A stretch of 64,000 bases of DNA from Hoeflea_A sp965228435 (GCA_965228435.1 OZ245818.1:2790001-2854000), one strand, 5' to 3'; positions 8,288-18,407 are shown, counted from the stretch's first letter. Notes: generated by a model not told the origin, from the sequence alone. Program-made: numbers and translations.

Positions 8288-9106
8288 GTGAAGATCGGTA
8301 TGACAAAGATCGCAACGGCACTGTGCATAGGCCTGTTTGCAGCGACCACGCAGGCACAGGCCGCAAAGTGCGGCAACAATTCCTCCGGCTTCAAGCAATG
8401 GGTAGCCGACACCAAGAAGGAAGCGGCGCGCAAGGGCTTCAGCCAGCGGACGATCAATGCAACGCTGGGCAACGTGTCCTATCAGACCAAGACGATCCGT
8501 CTCGACCGAAACCAGTCGAGCTTCAGGCTTTCACTCAATCAGTTCATGAAAAAGCGCGGTGCCAATGGCATCGTGTCGCGCGGCAAAAGGCTGAAGAAGC
8601 AACACGCCAGGCTTTTCAACCGGATCGAGCAACGCTACGGCGTGCCACCGGGTGTGATTCTCGCCATATGGGGCATGGAAACGGGATTCGGCAGCTATAC
8701 CGGCAATTCGGATACCATCTCGGCCCTGGCAACACTGGCCTATGACTGCCGCCGATCAGCCTTCTTCACCCGGGAATTTTATGCCGCACTGTCGATCATC
8801 CAGAGCGGTTCGCTGACACGCAATCAGATGCGCGGCGCAGCGCATGGCGAACTCGGCCACACGCAGTTCCTGCCCTCCTCCTACGTCAAGTTCGCCGTGG
8901 ACGGTGATGGCAATGGCCGCCGTGACCTGCTGCGCTCGAAGACCGATGCGCTGATGTCGACGGCCAACTACCTGCGCGGTCACGGTTGGCGACGCGGTGC
9001 CGGCTATCAGAAGGGCCAGGCGAATTTCCGCGTGATCAAGAAATGGAACGCAGCCGGCGTCTACCAGCAGGCCATCGCGATCATTGCCTTGCGGATTGAC
9101 AGCTAA
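8288..9106 (+). CDS. Lytic murein transglycosylase (MltB/SLT_2 type)
   Basis: 272 residues with an N-terminal signal peptide ending near AQAAK, so it is exported to the periplasm. The domain shows the family path RIEQRYGVPPGVILAIWGME, where the catalytic glutamate lies in WGMETGFG, then RRSAFFTREFYAAL, and GELGHTQFLPSSY. Such enzymes cleave the MurNAc-GlcNAc bond with 1,6-anhydro formation. The GTG start at 8288 is preceded by a GGGGG site; ATG at 8300 is the alternative. The usual C-terminal peptidoglycan-binding domain is missing. Its 3' end overlaps the convergent carbonic anhydrase gene by 4 bases. Confidence 0.9.
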   Translation: MKIGMTKIATALCIGLFAATTQAQAAKCGNNSSGFKQWVADTKKEAARKGFSQRTINATLGNVSYQTKTIRLDRNQSSFRLSLNQFMKKRGANGIVSRGKRLKKQHARLFNRIEQRYGVPPGVILAIWGMETGFGSYTGNSDTISALATLAYDCRRSAFFTREFYAALSIIQSGSLTRNQMRGAAHGELGHTQFLPSSYVKFAVDGDGNGRRDLLRSKTDALMSTANYLRGHGWRRGAGYQKGQANFRVIKKWNAAGVYQQAIAIIALRIDS

Positions 9107-9765
9107 ACGTTAGCCGGATTCGTCATCAGTTCCGGCCGCGAAAAGTCGCCGGAGTTGGGATCCATGACCCACAGTTCGCCGCTGGAAATGTCAAACCAGG
9201 CGCCGTGAAGCTGCAGCTTTCCCTTGTCCTCGAGGATTTTGACGCAGGGGAAAGTCCGCAGATTGGCGATGGAATTGCGAATGGAGATACGCTCCAGCGC
9301 GGTTTGCCTCTCACCGCTGGTCAGCAGCGTGCTATCCTGGATTTCCTTGGCCACCGGCGCCAGAAGGCTCATCCAGCGACCGATGAAATCGCCGGGTGAC
9401 AGTGGCTCGGCAGCGGGATCGAGGGCGGCTGAAATACCGCCGCAGCGGCCATGCCCCATCACAACGACATGCTTGACGCGCAACGACTGGACGGCGAATT
9501 CCAGTGCCGCCGAGGTGGAATGGTACTCACCGTCGGGGGCATAGGGCGGCACCAGATTGGCGACATTGCGTATGACGAACAGTTCGCCCGGACCAGCGTT
9601 GAAGATGGTTTCCGGCGCAGCGCGTGAATCGCAACAGGCGATGATCAGTGTCGTCGGTTTCTGGCCGGTTTCGGCCAACGCCCGGTAGCGTGCGCTTTCC
9701 TCAGCATAGCGTCCGCTCATGAAGCGGCTGTAGCCTTGCAGCAGAATGTCGGGGAATTCAGTCAT
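9103..9765 (-). CDS. Beta-class carbonic anhydrase
   Basis: 220 residues. The zinc ligands and catalytic dyad are visible in CCDSRAAPE and VVMGHGRCGG, and FVIRNVANLVPPY is typical of the class. It interconverts CO2 and bicarbonate in the cytoplasm, feeding carboxylases. It lies ten bases downstream of the pyridoxal kinase gene and is likely cotranscribed with it. Confidence 0.95.
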   Translation of the reverse strand: MTEFPDILLQGYSRFMSGRYAEESARYRALAETGQKPTTLIIACCDSRAAPETIFNAGPGELFVIRNVANLVPPYAPDGEYHSTSAALEFAVQSLRVKHVVVMGHGRCGGISAALDPAAEPLSPGDFIGRWMSLLAPVAKEIQDSTLLTSGERQTALERISIRNSIANLRTFPCVKILEDKGKLQLHGAWFDISSGELWVMDPNSGDFSRPELMTNPANV

Positions 9766-9775
9766 GGCAGTCTCG

Positions 9776-10666
9776 TCAGTCGATTGAGGCCCTTGGTTTG
9801 CGATCGGTCAGCCGGCGCATCTGCACCATTGCAAAGGGGCGCGCGAGGCTTGCGGCTTCGCTTTCGATCGCCAATTCGTCGGTGCCGCGCTTTGCCGTTC
9901 GTGCGACGATTTCGAACACCGAAGCCGTGGTGTCCTGCAGCGCTTTCTCGTCGTCGCGACCATTCAGAATGTGGGACAGGAAGGTCGCCGCGGTCAAATC
10001 GCCGGTGCCGTTGGGCGGATCCGGGATCTCGCGATGCTCGGCCATCAGGGCCTGACCGCGCGATACCAGGATGTTGCCGATGGAACCGGCCATCATGGCT
10101 GGCGAAGATGTCACAAGAACCCGGTCGGGGCCCAATGCTAAAGCCGCTTTGATAATGGCCGAGCTGCTGTCGGCCGGAAGGCCGGTCAACCACTCGAGCT
10201 CAAAGCGGTTGGGCGTGGCGATAGAGGCGCGCGGAATCAAGGTGTCACGTACCGCCTCTGCTGTCTCCTGGGAGACATAGAGGCTGCCGTGGTCGCCAAT
10301 CACCGGATCGCAGGCATAGATCGCCTGCGGATTGCTTTCACGTATCCTGTCAACCAGTCGGCCGATGTCAGCCGCCTGTTCGGGCCGTCCGAGAAATCCG
10401 GAAAGCACGCCCTCGATCTCTGCAAGCCAGGGAGCACGGCAGAGATCGTCGATGATCGCCGAGAAATCCTCCGGCGGCATCATCGATCGCGTCGCGGGTC
10501 CATGACCGAGGTGCCAGGGCAAGATTACGGTTGGAAGGGCCCAGACCGGATGGCCGAGCATCTCGAGGGCAAAGACCGCAGCGCGGTTGCCGACGGAACC
10601 CCGAACGACGTGGCTCGATATCACAAGAACAGGGCCTGCGGCTGGATTGTCTGGTGGTGTGCTCAT
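9776..10666 (-). CDS. pdxY: Pyridoxal kinase (PdxY type)
   Basis: 296 residues of the ribokinase fold. The opening VLVISSHVVRGSVGNRAAVF, WALPTVILPWHLGHG, YACDPVIGD, TPNRFELEWLTG and the anion-hole motif PNGTGDLTAA match pyridoxal kinases of alphaproteobacteria. It phosphorylates pyridoxal in the B6 salvage pathway. The aspartate in GTGD is the expected catalytic base. It shares a transcript with the downstream carbonic anhydrase, by the ten-base gap. Confidence 0.92.
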   Translation of the reverse strand: MSTPPDNPAAGPVLVISSHVVRGSVGNRAAVFALEMLGHPVWALPTVILPWHLGHGPATRSMMPPEDFSAIIDDLCRAPWLAEIEGVLSGFLGRPEQAADIGRLVDRIRESNPQAIYACDPVIGDHGSLYVSQETAEAVRDTLIPRASIATPNRFELEWLTGLPADSSSAIIKAALALGPDRVLVTSSPAMMAGSIGNILVSRGQALMAEHREIPDPPNGTGDLTAATFLSHILNGRDDEKALQDTTASVFEIVARTAKRGTDELAIESEAASLARPFAMVQMRRLTDRKPRASID

Positions 10667-10816
10667 GCGGCTGTCTTAATGGCGTGTTGTCGAATTGACC
10701 AGTCGGATTGATACCTTTCGGTGAATGACCACGATTGCTCCGTGTTTGCCGCAGAGGCGTTTTCCTTTGTCGGCACATTCGATATGCTCCCTGCGAGTGA
10801 ATCGGGGATGACAGGC

Positions 10817-11431
10817 ATGAGCGCCAACATCGCACGGGGACGCAATCCGGGAGTGGTGATCGCCGCTCTTTTCAGCCTGTTGCTGCTGTCCGGCTGCGGC
10901 ATCAATGCCATTCCGACCTACGAGGAACAGGCCAAGGCGGCGTGGAGCCAGGTGCTCAACCAGTATCAGCGGCGTGCCGATCTGATCCCGAACCTGATCG
11001 AAACGGTCAAGGGATTTGCGGCGCAGGAAAAGGATGTGCTGACCTCGGTGGTCGACGCCCGCGCCAAGGCGACATCGGTGCAGCTTCCCGCCGATGTGCT
11101 GACCGATCCAACGGCCTTCGAACAGTTTCAGGCGAACCAGTCGGCGATCAGTTCGGCGCTGACACGACTGCTTGCGGTGTCGGAGAGTTATCCGGACCTT
11201 AAATCCAACCAGAATTTTCTGGCACTGCAGTCGCAGCTGGAGGGCACGGAAAACCGAATAGCCGTGGCGCGGCGCGACTATATCGAAGCGGTGCGGCGCT
11301 ACAATACCGAGCTCAAGACTTTCCCGGGACGCTGGTGGGCCTCGTGGTTCTATCCGGAGGCCAAACCCATGCAGACCTTTACCATCGACAGCGACGCACG
11401 TGCTCTCCCACAGGTCAAATTTGACGATTAG
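10817..11431 (+). CDS. LemA-family lipoprotein
   Basis: About 204 residues; a start at 10808 is also possible. It has a lipoprotein signal with lipobox LLSGCG, so the mature N-terminus is probably anchored in a membrane. The body matches LemA: AAWSQVLNQYQRRADLIPNL, ETVKGFAAQEKDVL, and a long helix followed by YNTELKTFPGRWWA. LemA proteins of bacteria often pair with TPM-domain proteins, as here. Function is poorly defined; an envelope role is inferred. Confidence 0.9.
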   Translation: MSANIARGRNPGVVIAALFSLLLLSGCGINAIPTYEEQAKAAWSQVLNQYQRRADLIPNLIETVKGFAAQEKDVLTSVVDARAKATSVQLPADVLTDPTAFEQFQANQSAISSALTRLLAVSESYPDLKSNQNFLALQSQLEGTENRIAVARRDYIEAVRRYNTELKTFPGRWWASWFYPEAKPMQTFTIDSDARALPQVKFDD

Positions 11432-12236
11432 CCGGAGTCCTTTTGGCCATTTAACTGTCAGCGGTTTCGCGTCGCTGATCGCGGTCCTCGCGTTATTCGC
11501 GCTGGGGTCCGCATGGGCACAGGAGCTGCCATCGCTTTCGGGGCGGGTCGTCGATCGCGCCGGTATCTTGTCAATCGAGGTGGAGAGCGCCCTAACGGCA
11601 GCTCTGGCGAGCCATGAACAGGCCTCGTCAGATCAAGTGGTCGTCGCGACCATCGACACGACAGACGGTGAATCGATCGAATCCTACGCCAACCGCCTGT
11701 TCCGGCACTGGGGCTTGGGTCAGGCGGAGGAAAACAATGGGGTTTTGCTGCTTGTCGCCGTCGATGACCGCAAAATGCGCATCGAGGTCGGATACGGGCT
11801 CGAGGGCACCCTCACGGATGTGCTCGCCAAGCTGATCATCGACGCTACGATCGTTCCGCATTTCCGCGACGGCGATTTCGAGGGTGGCATTCGCGCCGGA
11901 GCGGATGACATCATTGCGGTTCTTTCGGGAGATTCCGCCGAGTTGCAGGCACGGGCAGAGCGCAATACAGACCGGTGGGATAGCAGTCTCATTGGGCGGT
12001 TCGTGTTCCTTGCGGTGTTTGCTGCAATCTTCGTCGGTACCTTCGGATTTGCCGTTCTGGCGCGAATCTTCGGTCGCAAGATCGCGCCTGGCCGCTATCG
12101 ATGGCTGGGCATGGACATCACCTATGGAGGCAGCTCCTCGTCATCGGGATCATCCGGTTGGAGCGGCGGCTCTGGTGGCGGATTCTCAGGCGGCGGCGGG
12201 TCGTCAGGCGGAGGAGGCGCGTCAGGCGGATGGTGA
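11421..12236 (+). CDS. TPM-domain (YgcG-type) exported membrane protein
   Basis: The reading frame opens at a GTG at 11400; a TTG at 11421 is equally possible and none is decisive. It has a signal peptide ending at AWAQE, then a TPM (Psb32/MOLO-1) domain of roughly 140 residues containing GRVVDRAGILS, VVVATIDTTDG, GVLLLVAVDDRKMRIEVGYG and LEGTLTDV. One membrane helix near residue 200 precedes a C-terminal tail of glycine and serine ending GGW, characteristic of this family. It overlaps the end of lemA, which argues for one operon and joint work in the envelope. Confidence 0.85.
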   Translation: MTISRSPFGHLTVSGFASLIAVLALFALGSAWAQELPSLSGRVVDRAGILSIEVESALTAALASHEQASSDQVVVATIDTTDGESIESYANRLFRHWGLGQAEENNGVLLLVAVDDRKMRIEVGYGLEGTLTDVLAKLIIDATIVPHFRDGDFEGGIRAGADDIIAVLSGDSAELQARAERNTDRWDSSLIGRFVFLAVFAAIFVGTFGFAVLARIFGRKIAPGRYRWLGMDITYGGSSSSSGSSGWSGGSGGGFSGGGGSSGGGGASGGW

Positions 12237-12862
12237 TCTTGAGCCAATCTGAGCATGCGCGCGTGGCCGAAGTGATCCGGCAGGCGGAACGCAATACAAG
12301 CGGCGAGATCTTCTGCGTGCTGTGCCGGTCAAGCGACGATTATTTCCTGCCGGCCGGCTTCGTGTTGGCCTGCATGTCAATCCTGTCGACCGTGCTGGTG
12401 GGGGTGTACGCCCATATGATGTGGATCGACCTTGACGCACTGACCCTCCTGGCTTGCCAGATCGCGGCCCTGGCCCTCGGGCTTGCCATCATAAAGATAA
12501 AGCCCGGCCTCAGGCCATGGCTGTTGCCGAAGAGCCTTTGCTATCGGCGCGCCCACGGCAATGCGGTTCGCCAGTTCCTGGCCCACAATATCCATGCCAC
12601 AGAGGACAGAACGGGGATATTGATATTCGTTTCGCTGGCGGAACGGTATGCGGAAATCATCGCCGATACGGGGATATCCGAGAAGGTCGGGCAGGATGAA
12701 TGGAACACGATTGTCGGCTCCATGACCGAAAAGATTGCCGCGGGACAGATCGCTGATGCGCTGGAGGGTGCAGCGGAGCGGGCGGGTGTCTTGCTGGCGG
12801 AACACTTTCCGCCAAGCGATGACACCCGCAATGAATTGTCCGACCATGTGGTGGAATTTTAG
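12230..12862 (+). CDS. Second TPM-domain membrane protein
   Basis: 210 residues starting with ATG inside the end of the previous gene, with GGAGG 12 bases upstream; GTG at 12233 is an alternative. Two adjacent membrane helices (residues ~43-90) interrupt an N-terminal segment HARVAEVIRQAERNTSGEI and a TPM-like C-terminal half with GILIFVSLAERYAEIIADTG and IGDAL-like helices. This is the common short TPM partner in lemA operons. It lacks the glycine-rich tail of its neighbour. Confidence 0.82.
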   Translation: MVILSQSEHARVAEVIRQAERNTSGEIFCVLCRSSDDYFLPAGFVLACMSILSTVLVGVYAHMMWIDLDALTLLACQIAALALGLAIIKIKPGLRPWLLPKSLCYRRAHGNAVRQFLAHNIHATEDRTGILIFVSLAERYAEIIADTGISEKVGQDEWNTIVGSMTEKIAAGQIADALEGAAERAGVLLAEHFPPSDDTRNELSDHVVEF

Positions 12863-12870
12863 CCGGCTTC

Positions 12871-13446
12871 CTAACGTGCCATCCCGTGATACTCAGTGTT
12901 GGGCTGCATCTCGGTCGCGGCCGCCATCCGGTTCGACATGTTGAAAAAGGAAGCCGTCGCGGCGATGTCCCAGATATCGCGATCGCTGAAACCGGCTTTT
13001 CTCAATGCCTCCCGGTCTTCTTCGACAATACGATCCGGTGTTTCCGTCAATTTGACCGCGAAGTCGAGCATCGCGCGTTGACGCGTGTCGAGATCGGCGA
13101 CGCGGTAATTCATGGCGATCTGCTCTCCGAGAGCCGGGTTGCCGGACAGCTGCCGCACGGCGGCGCCGTGGGCGGCAAGGCAATAGTAACAGTGATTGAC
13201 CGAGGAAACGGCGACGGCGATCATCTCCCGCTCCAGTTTGCTTAAGCCGGAGTCGCCAAGCATGAGATCATTGTAGAACATCGAGAATGCCTGCAGCTTG
13301 GCTTCATCGAAGGCATAGGCAAGCAGGACATTGGGTATCATGCCCAGTTTTTCCTGGCATTTGTCGAAATAGGCTTTCGTATCAGGGCTCAGATCCGCCA
13401 TTGCGGGCATGTCCAACGCCGTGACCGCCGGCTCTTTCTTGCTCAT
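12871..13446 (-). CDS. Peroxidase-related enzyme, carboxymuconolactone decarboxylase/AhpD fold
   Basis: 191 residues. The AhpD-like redox motif is seen as NHCYYCLAAHGAAVR (CxxC plus histidine), preceded by LSKLEREMIAVAVSSVN. The C-terminal half FSDRDIWDIAATASFFNMSNRMA matches uncharacterised peroxidase-related enzymes. A cytoplasmic alkylhydroperoxidase-like activity is expected from the family but not proven for this subgroup. GGAG lies eight bases before the ATG. It runs opposite to the LemA/TPM operon and diverges from the glutamate dehydrogenase. Confidence 0.88.
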   Translation of the reverse strand: MSKKEPAVTALDMPAMADLSPDTKAYFDKCQEKLGMIPNVLLAYAFDEAKLQAFSMFYNDLMLGDSGLSKLEREMIAVAVSSVNHCYYCLAAHGAAVRQLSGNPALGEQIAMNYRVADLDTRQRAMLDFAVKLTETPDRIVEEDREALRKAGFSDRDIWDIAATASFFNMSNRMAAATEMQPNTEYHGMAR

Positions 13447-13576
13447 AGTTTGAACTCCGGTGAAATTTGCTTTGCCAGTGCATTATTGCATCGCTTCCCG
13501 TCACAGTTCTGCTACCATCCGTCGATGGGCGTGGGCAATGCCGGCGCCCGGATTGCACAGACTCAGGGAGAGAGTA

Positions 13577-16500
13577 ATGGGCGTGCGCCGTCACCCGAAG
13601 CGAGACAAACACATCGCCAGAGTGGCGGATATCCTCAAGAAGGAGAAACGGCCGGCGATCGATCCGGACATCCTTTTCGGGCGTGTGAGTGCCGATGACG
13701 TGGTCACGTTTCGCCCTGATGCCTTGGCGGCGGCCGCCGCCGACGCCCATCGCCAACTGATGGGATGGGACGGCAAGGGCGCGCTCGTCAATGTCGAGAC
13801 CGTCGAAGGGATCGATGTCGCCGGGCGACCGGTGACGCTGGTGAGCATCATCGACCGCAACATGCCGTTCCTGTTCGATTCGGTCATGGCGGAGATTTCC
13901 ACCTCGCATCGCGACACCTTCCTTGCAGCACATCCAATCCTCTCGGTCAGCCATGGCAAGGGCGGCAAGGTCGAGGATGTGGTGCTTTATGTCGCCGGTG
14001 AAAGCGACGAGGACTGGTCCAAGGTCAGCCTCATCCAGGTGTACCTGCCCAACATTTCCGCGGCAGCGATGGGTGAGCTCAAGGATTGCCTGCTCAAGGT
14101 TCTCGATCAGGTGCACCGCGCGGTGGTCGACTGGCGCGGCATGCTCGAAAAGCTCGACGGTGTCATCGACGAACTGGAAGCGTCCAGCGCGTTCCACCAT
14201 GTCGCCGAGCGCGACGAAGCGCTGGCCTTTCTGTCGTGGCTGCGCGACGACAATTTCACCTTTCTCGGTATGCGTGAATATCACTATGCCGGGACCGGCA
14301 AGGAGGCGCGGGTCGAACGCGCCGAAGATACCGGCCTCGGTATTCTGTCCGACCCCAATGTCCGGGTGCTGAGGCGGGGCACCGATCATGTGACGACGAC
14401 CCCGGAACTGCTCGCCTTTCTGCAAGGGCCCGACGCACTCATCGTTACGAAGGCCAATGTGCGTTCGCTCGTGCATCGGCGCGCCTACATGGATTACATC
14501 GGCGTCAAGCGTTACGACGAAAGCGGCCGGGTCACCGGCGAACTCCGGATCGTCGGCCTGTTCACCTCGACGGCCTATACCCGGTCGGTCACCCGCATTC
14601 CGCTGCTGCGCTCCAAGGCCGACGCGGTCATTGCCAGTTTCGGCTTCGATTCGGAAAGCCACTCGGGCAAGGTGCTGCTGAACGCCCTGGAAAGCTATCC
14701 GCGCGACGAGCTGTTCCAGGTCGATGTGCCGATGCTCGCCGGCTTTTGCGAACAGATCATGGAGCTCAACGACCGGCCGCGCGTTCGGGTGTTGCCGCGC
14801 ATCGATCGATTCGACCGCTTCGTCTCCGTGATGGTCTACGTTCCGCGCGACCAATACAATTCCGATGCCCGCGAGCGCATCGGCGCTTATCTCAAGGATG
14901 TCTTCGACGCCCGGCTCTCGGCCTATTATCCGGCCTTCCCGGAAGGCGGCGTTGCCCGCGTCCATTTCGTGCTCGGTCGTTCAACCGGCAAGACGCCGCG
15001 TGTGAACCAGGAAACGCTGGAAAACTCGGTGCGCACGATCGTCACGCGCTGGGAAGACCGTTTTGCGACCCTGGCTGGGGTGGAGGCCCTGTCACTTCAT
15101 ACGTCCGATGCCTATCGCGATTACTTTACGCCGGAGGAAGCGGTCGAAGATCTCGCCAACTTTCTGACTTGCAGTGACGACAATCCGATCAATATCGATT
15201 TTTACCAGCGCGACGGAGAGGCAAGCGATCACCTGTCTTTGAAGATCTTCCACCTGGACGAACCGGTCGAACTGTCACGACGGGTGCCGCTGCTTGAAAA
15301 CCTGGGTTTCAACGTCATCAGCGAGCAGACTTTCGATCTGTCGATTGGTGCCGATGTGACGGAAACCCGCAAGGTTGTGCTGCACAACATGGAACTGGTG
15401 CACCGCGAGGGCATGGCGGTGGATCTGGCGCTGCTCGTGCACATGCTCGACGAGGCGTTTCTGTCGACCTGGCACAGTCGCATCGACAATGACAGTTTCA
15501 ACCGGCTGGTCATCAATGCCGGCCTGACGGCACGTGAGGTCGTCGTCATGCGTGCCTATGCGCGCTATCTGCGGCAGGCCGGCATTACCTACTCGCAGGG
15601 CTACATTGCCGGTACGCTCAACCGCTATCCGGACATTGCCGCGTCCATCTTCCGGCTGTTCCGCAGCCGGTTCGATCTGAAGGTACGTGGCAAGAAGTCG
15701 GAACTCGATTCAGAAAGGATCATCGCCGATATCGAGGAAGAGCTGACCCGTGTACCAAGTCTCGACGATGACCGTATCCTGCGGCGATACGTCAATGCCA
15801 TCATGGCGACGGTGCGGACCAACTATCACCAGCGGCAGGATGACGGGTCGCCGCGCGAGTCACTGGCCTTCAAACTCGATCCGCGAGCACTGGATGGCAT
15901 TCCCGAGCCGCGCCCTTTCCGCGAGATCTTTGTCTACGGGTCCGAAGTGGAAGGCGTTCATCTGCGCTTCGGGCCGATCGCCCGAGGCGGTCTCCGCTGG
16001 TCCGACCGGGCGCAGGATTACCGCACCGAGGTGCTGGGGCTCGTCAAAGCGCAGCAAGTCAAGAATGCCGTGATCGTTCCGGTCGGGTCCAAGGGCGGAT
16101 TCTATCCGAAAAAACTGCCGGCGGGCGGCAACCGTGACGACGTCTTCGCCGCTGGCCGCGAAGCCTACAAGACCTTTATCTCGTCTTTGCTGTCGGTGAC
16201 CGACAACATCGTCGACGATAAGATCGTTCGGCCAGGTCGCACGGTCTGCCATGACGGTGAAGATCCCTATTTTGTGGTTGCTGCCGACAAAGGCACGGCC
16301 ACGTTCTCCGACACGGCCAATGCCATCAGCCAGGCGCATCACTTCTGGCTCGACGATGCTTTTGCGTCGGGCGGTTCAGCCGGCTACGACCACAAGAAGA
16401 TGGGAATTACCGCGCGCGGCGCCTGGGAGGCGGTGGAGCGCCATTTCCGCGAAATGGACATCGACATCCAGAAAACGGAATTCAAGGTGGTTGGCGTCGG

Positions 16501-18376
16501 CGACATGTCCGGCGACGTGTTCGGCAATGGCATGCTTCTGTCGCCGAAGATACAGCTGGTGGCGGCGTTCGACCATCGCGACATCTTCATCGATCCCGAT
16601 CCGGACTGCGCGTCCAGCTTCAAGGAGCGCAAACGCATGTTCAATCTCGGCCGCTCCAGCTGGCAGGACTACGATCGCTCCAAACTGTCGAAGGGCGGCA
16701 TGATCATCCCGCGCAGCGAGAAGTCGGTGACCCTGACGGCGGAGGCCGCCAAGGCCATCGGCTTCAAGCATGCCAAGGCAACACCGTTCGAGATCCTGAC
16801 GGCAATCCTCAAGGCGGACGTGGATCTGCTTTGGTTTGGCGGGATCGGCACCTACGTCAAGGCCGCCGGTGAAAGCGATGACGAGGTCGGTGATCGGACC
16901 AACGATTCCATCCGCATCACCGCGAGCGAAGTGGGTGCCAAGGTCATTGGCGAGGGCGCCAATCTCGGCGTCACCCAGCTTGGTCGCATCGAATACAATC
17001 AGCACGGCGGCCGCTGCAATTCGGACGCCATCGACAACTCCGCCGGGGTCAACTCTTCAGACGTCGAGGTCAATATCAAGATCGCGCTGGCAACGGCGAT
17101 GCGCGATGAGCGGCTGACGCTCGCCAATCGCAACAAACTGCTGGAGTCGATGACCGACGAAGTGGCCGCGCTGGTATTGCGCAACAACTACCTGCAGACG
17201 CTGGCGATTTCACTCGTCGACAGACGCAGCGCTCGCGCCACCGGCGATCTCGTGCGGATGATGAACCGGCTGGAGGCGGAAGGCCATCTCGACCGCGAGG
17301 TCGAGGAGCTGCCGGACGACACAACGTTGGCCGAGCGGCTGGCCGCCAACAAGCCGCTCACGCGGGCGGAAATCGGCGTGCTCCTGTCCTACGCCAAGAT
17401 CGTTCTTTTCGACGATCTGACCAGCAGCGAGCTGCTCGACGATCCTTATTTCGAGCGCGAGTTGATCGACTATTTCCCCAAACGCATGCATCGCCAGCAC
17501 GGGGCCGATATCAAGGGGCACCGGTTGCGCCGCGAGATTATCGGTACATTGCTGGCTAACGATGCGATCAACCGCGGCAGCCCGATCTATGTCAGCCGCC
17601 TGGTCGATGCCACCGGCATGCTGCCGGCCGACATCGTCAAGGCCTATGTCATGATCCGCGACGGTCTCGGTCTGCCGGAGCTCTACGATGAAATCGATGC
17701 ACTCGACAACAAGGTTCCCGGCGATTTTCAGAACGAGCTTTATGCCGGCATGGGTCACGTCGTTCAGGCGGTCTCACGCTGGGCGCTGAAAACCGGTGTC
17801 AACCGCCAGCCGATCGGCGAAACGGTCAAGGCCATGCAGAAGGCGGTCGGCTCACTCGAGGCGACGCTGCCGTCGCTGCTGCCGGAATTCATGAAGGAAG
17901 AGACGGAGATGTGGTACCAGCGCTCGGTGGACAACGGTGTGCCGCGCAAGCTGGCGCGGCGCCTGTGCCAACTGCCGGCGCTGTCTCTGCTGCCGGAGAT
18001 CATGCAGGTTTCTCAGAATGCCAAGGCGGACCTGAAAAAGACCGCTCAGGTTTTCTTTGCTGTCGGTGACTTGTTCCGCATCGGCCGCATCGATCTGGCG
18101 GCGCACCGTGCCAACATCTCCGATTATTACGAGGCGCTCGCTGTCGCACGTTGCCTTGATGAGATCGGCGCGGCGCGGCGTTCCATCACCCAGGCAGCGC
18201 TTGAGCGGTTCGGCAAACAGAAGGATCCGATTGCTGCATGGCACGACGATGATCGGGTGCGTGTCGACCGGGCACATGAGCGTGTCAGCGCCCTTATCGA
18301 AAGCGGTGAAATCAGCGTCGCCCGGCTGACGGTTGCTGCCGGCATGATGACGGATGTGGCGCGGGGACGAGCTTGA
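13577..18376 (+). CDS. NAD-specific glutamate dehydrogenase, large (~180 kDa) type
   Basis: 1599 residues, the size of the large bacterial NAD-GDH class (GdhB type). A regulatory N-terminal half precedes the catalytic part, where FGPIARGGLRWSDRAQDYR and the lysine motif VGSKGGFYPKK (around residue 839) bind glutamate, and GVGDMSGDVFGNGML belongs to the NAD domain. It deaminates glutamate to 2-oxoglutarate and ammonia in catabolism. The ATG at 13577 has AGGGAGA upstream; the frame before it (from 13460) overlaps the divergent AhpD-like promoter and is rejected. Confidence 0.97.
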   Translation: MGVRRHPKRDKHIARVADILKKEKRPAIDPDILFGRVSADDVVTFRPDALAAAAADAHRQLMGWDGKGALVNVETVEGIDVAGRPVTLVSIIDRNMPFLFDSVMAEISTSHRDTFLAAHPILSVSHGKGGKVEDVVLYVAGESDEDWSKVSLIQVYLPNISAAAMGELKDCLLKVLDQVHRAVVDWRGMLEKLDGVIDELEASSAFHHVAERDEALAFLSWLRDDNFTFLGMREYHYAGTGKEARVERAEDTGLGILSDPNVRVLRRGTDHVTTTPELLAFLQGPDALIVTKANVRSLVHRRAYMDYIGVKRYDESGRVTGELRIVGLFTSTAYTRSVTRIPLLRSKADAVIASFGFDSESHSGKVLLNALESYPRDELFQVDVPMLAGFCEQIMELNDRPRVRVLPRIDRFDRFVSVMVYVPRDQYNSDARERIGAYLKDVFDARLSAYYPAFPEGGVARVHFVLGRSTGKTPRVNQETLENSVRTIVTRWEDRFATLAGVEALSLHTSDAYRDYFTPEEAVEDLANFLTCSDDNPINIDFYQRDGEASDHLSLKIFHLDEPVELSRRVPLLENLGFNVISEQTFDLSIGADVTETRKVVLHNMELVHREGMAVDLALLVHMLDEAFLSTWHSRIDNDSFNRLVINAGLTAREVVVMRAYARYLRQAGITYSQGYIAGTLNRYPDIAASIFRLFRSRFDLKVRGKKSELDSERIIADIEEELTRVPSLDDDRILRRYVNAIMATVRTNYHQRQDDGSPRESLAFKLDPRALDGIPEPRPFREIFVYGSEVEGVHLRFGPIARGGLRWSDRAQDYRTEVLGLVKAQQVKNAVIVPVGSKGGFYPKKLPAGGNRDDVFAAGREAYKTFISSLLSVTDNIVDDKIVRPGRTVCHDGEDPYFVVAADKGTATFSDTANAISQAHHFWLDDAFASGGSAGYDHKKMGITARGAWEAVERHFREMDIDIQKTEFKVVGVGDMSGDVFGNGMLLSPKIQLVAAFDHRDIFIDPDPDCASSFKERKRMFNLGRSSWQDYDRSKLSKGGMIIPRSEKSVTLTAEAAKAIGFKHAKATPFEILTAILKADVDLLWFGGIGTYVKAAGESDDEVGDRTNDSIRITASEVGAKVIGEGANLGVTQLGRIEYNQHGGRCNSDAIDNSAGVNSSDVEVNIKIALATAMRDERLTLANRNKLLESMTDEVAALVLRNNYLQTLAISLVDRRSARATGDLVRMMNRLEAEGHLDREVEELPDDTTLAERLAANKPLTRAEIGVLLSYAKIVLFDDLTSSELLDDPYFERELIDYFPKRMHRQHGADIKGHRLRREIIGTLLANDAINRGSPIYVSRLVDATGMLPADIVKAYVMIRDGLGLPELYDEIDALDNKVPGDFQNELYAGMGHVVQAVSRWALKTGVNRQPIGETVKAMQKAVGSLEATLPSLLPEFMKEETEMWYQRSVDNGVPRKLARRLCQLPALSLLPEIMQVSQNAKADLKKTAQVFFAVGDLFRIGRIDLAAHRANISDYYEALAVARCLDEIGAARRSITQAALERFGKQKDPIAAWHDDDRVRVDRAHERVSALIESGEISVARLTVAAGMMTDVARGRA

Positions 18377-18407
18377 CCCTACCGTTGATTGAGGGGAGCA
18401 AAGGCCG

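Noticed and set aside
13382..14965. Minus-strand open frame of 527 codons under the glutamate dehydrogenase
   Set aside because: Antisense shadow; the plus-strand gene has conserved motifs, while this product shows no family and no ribosome site.
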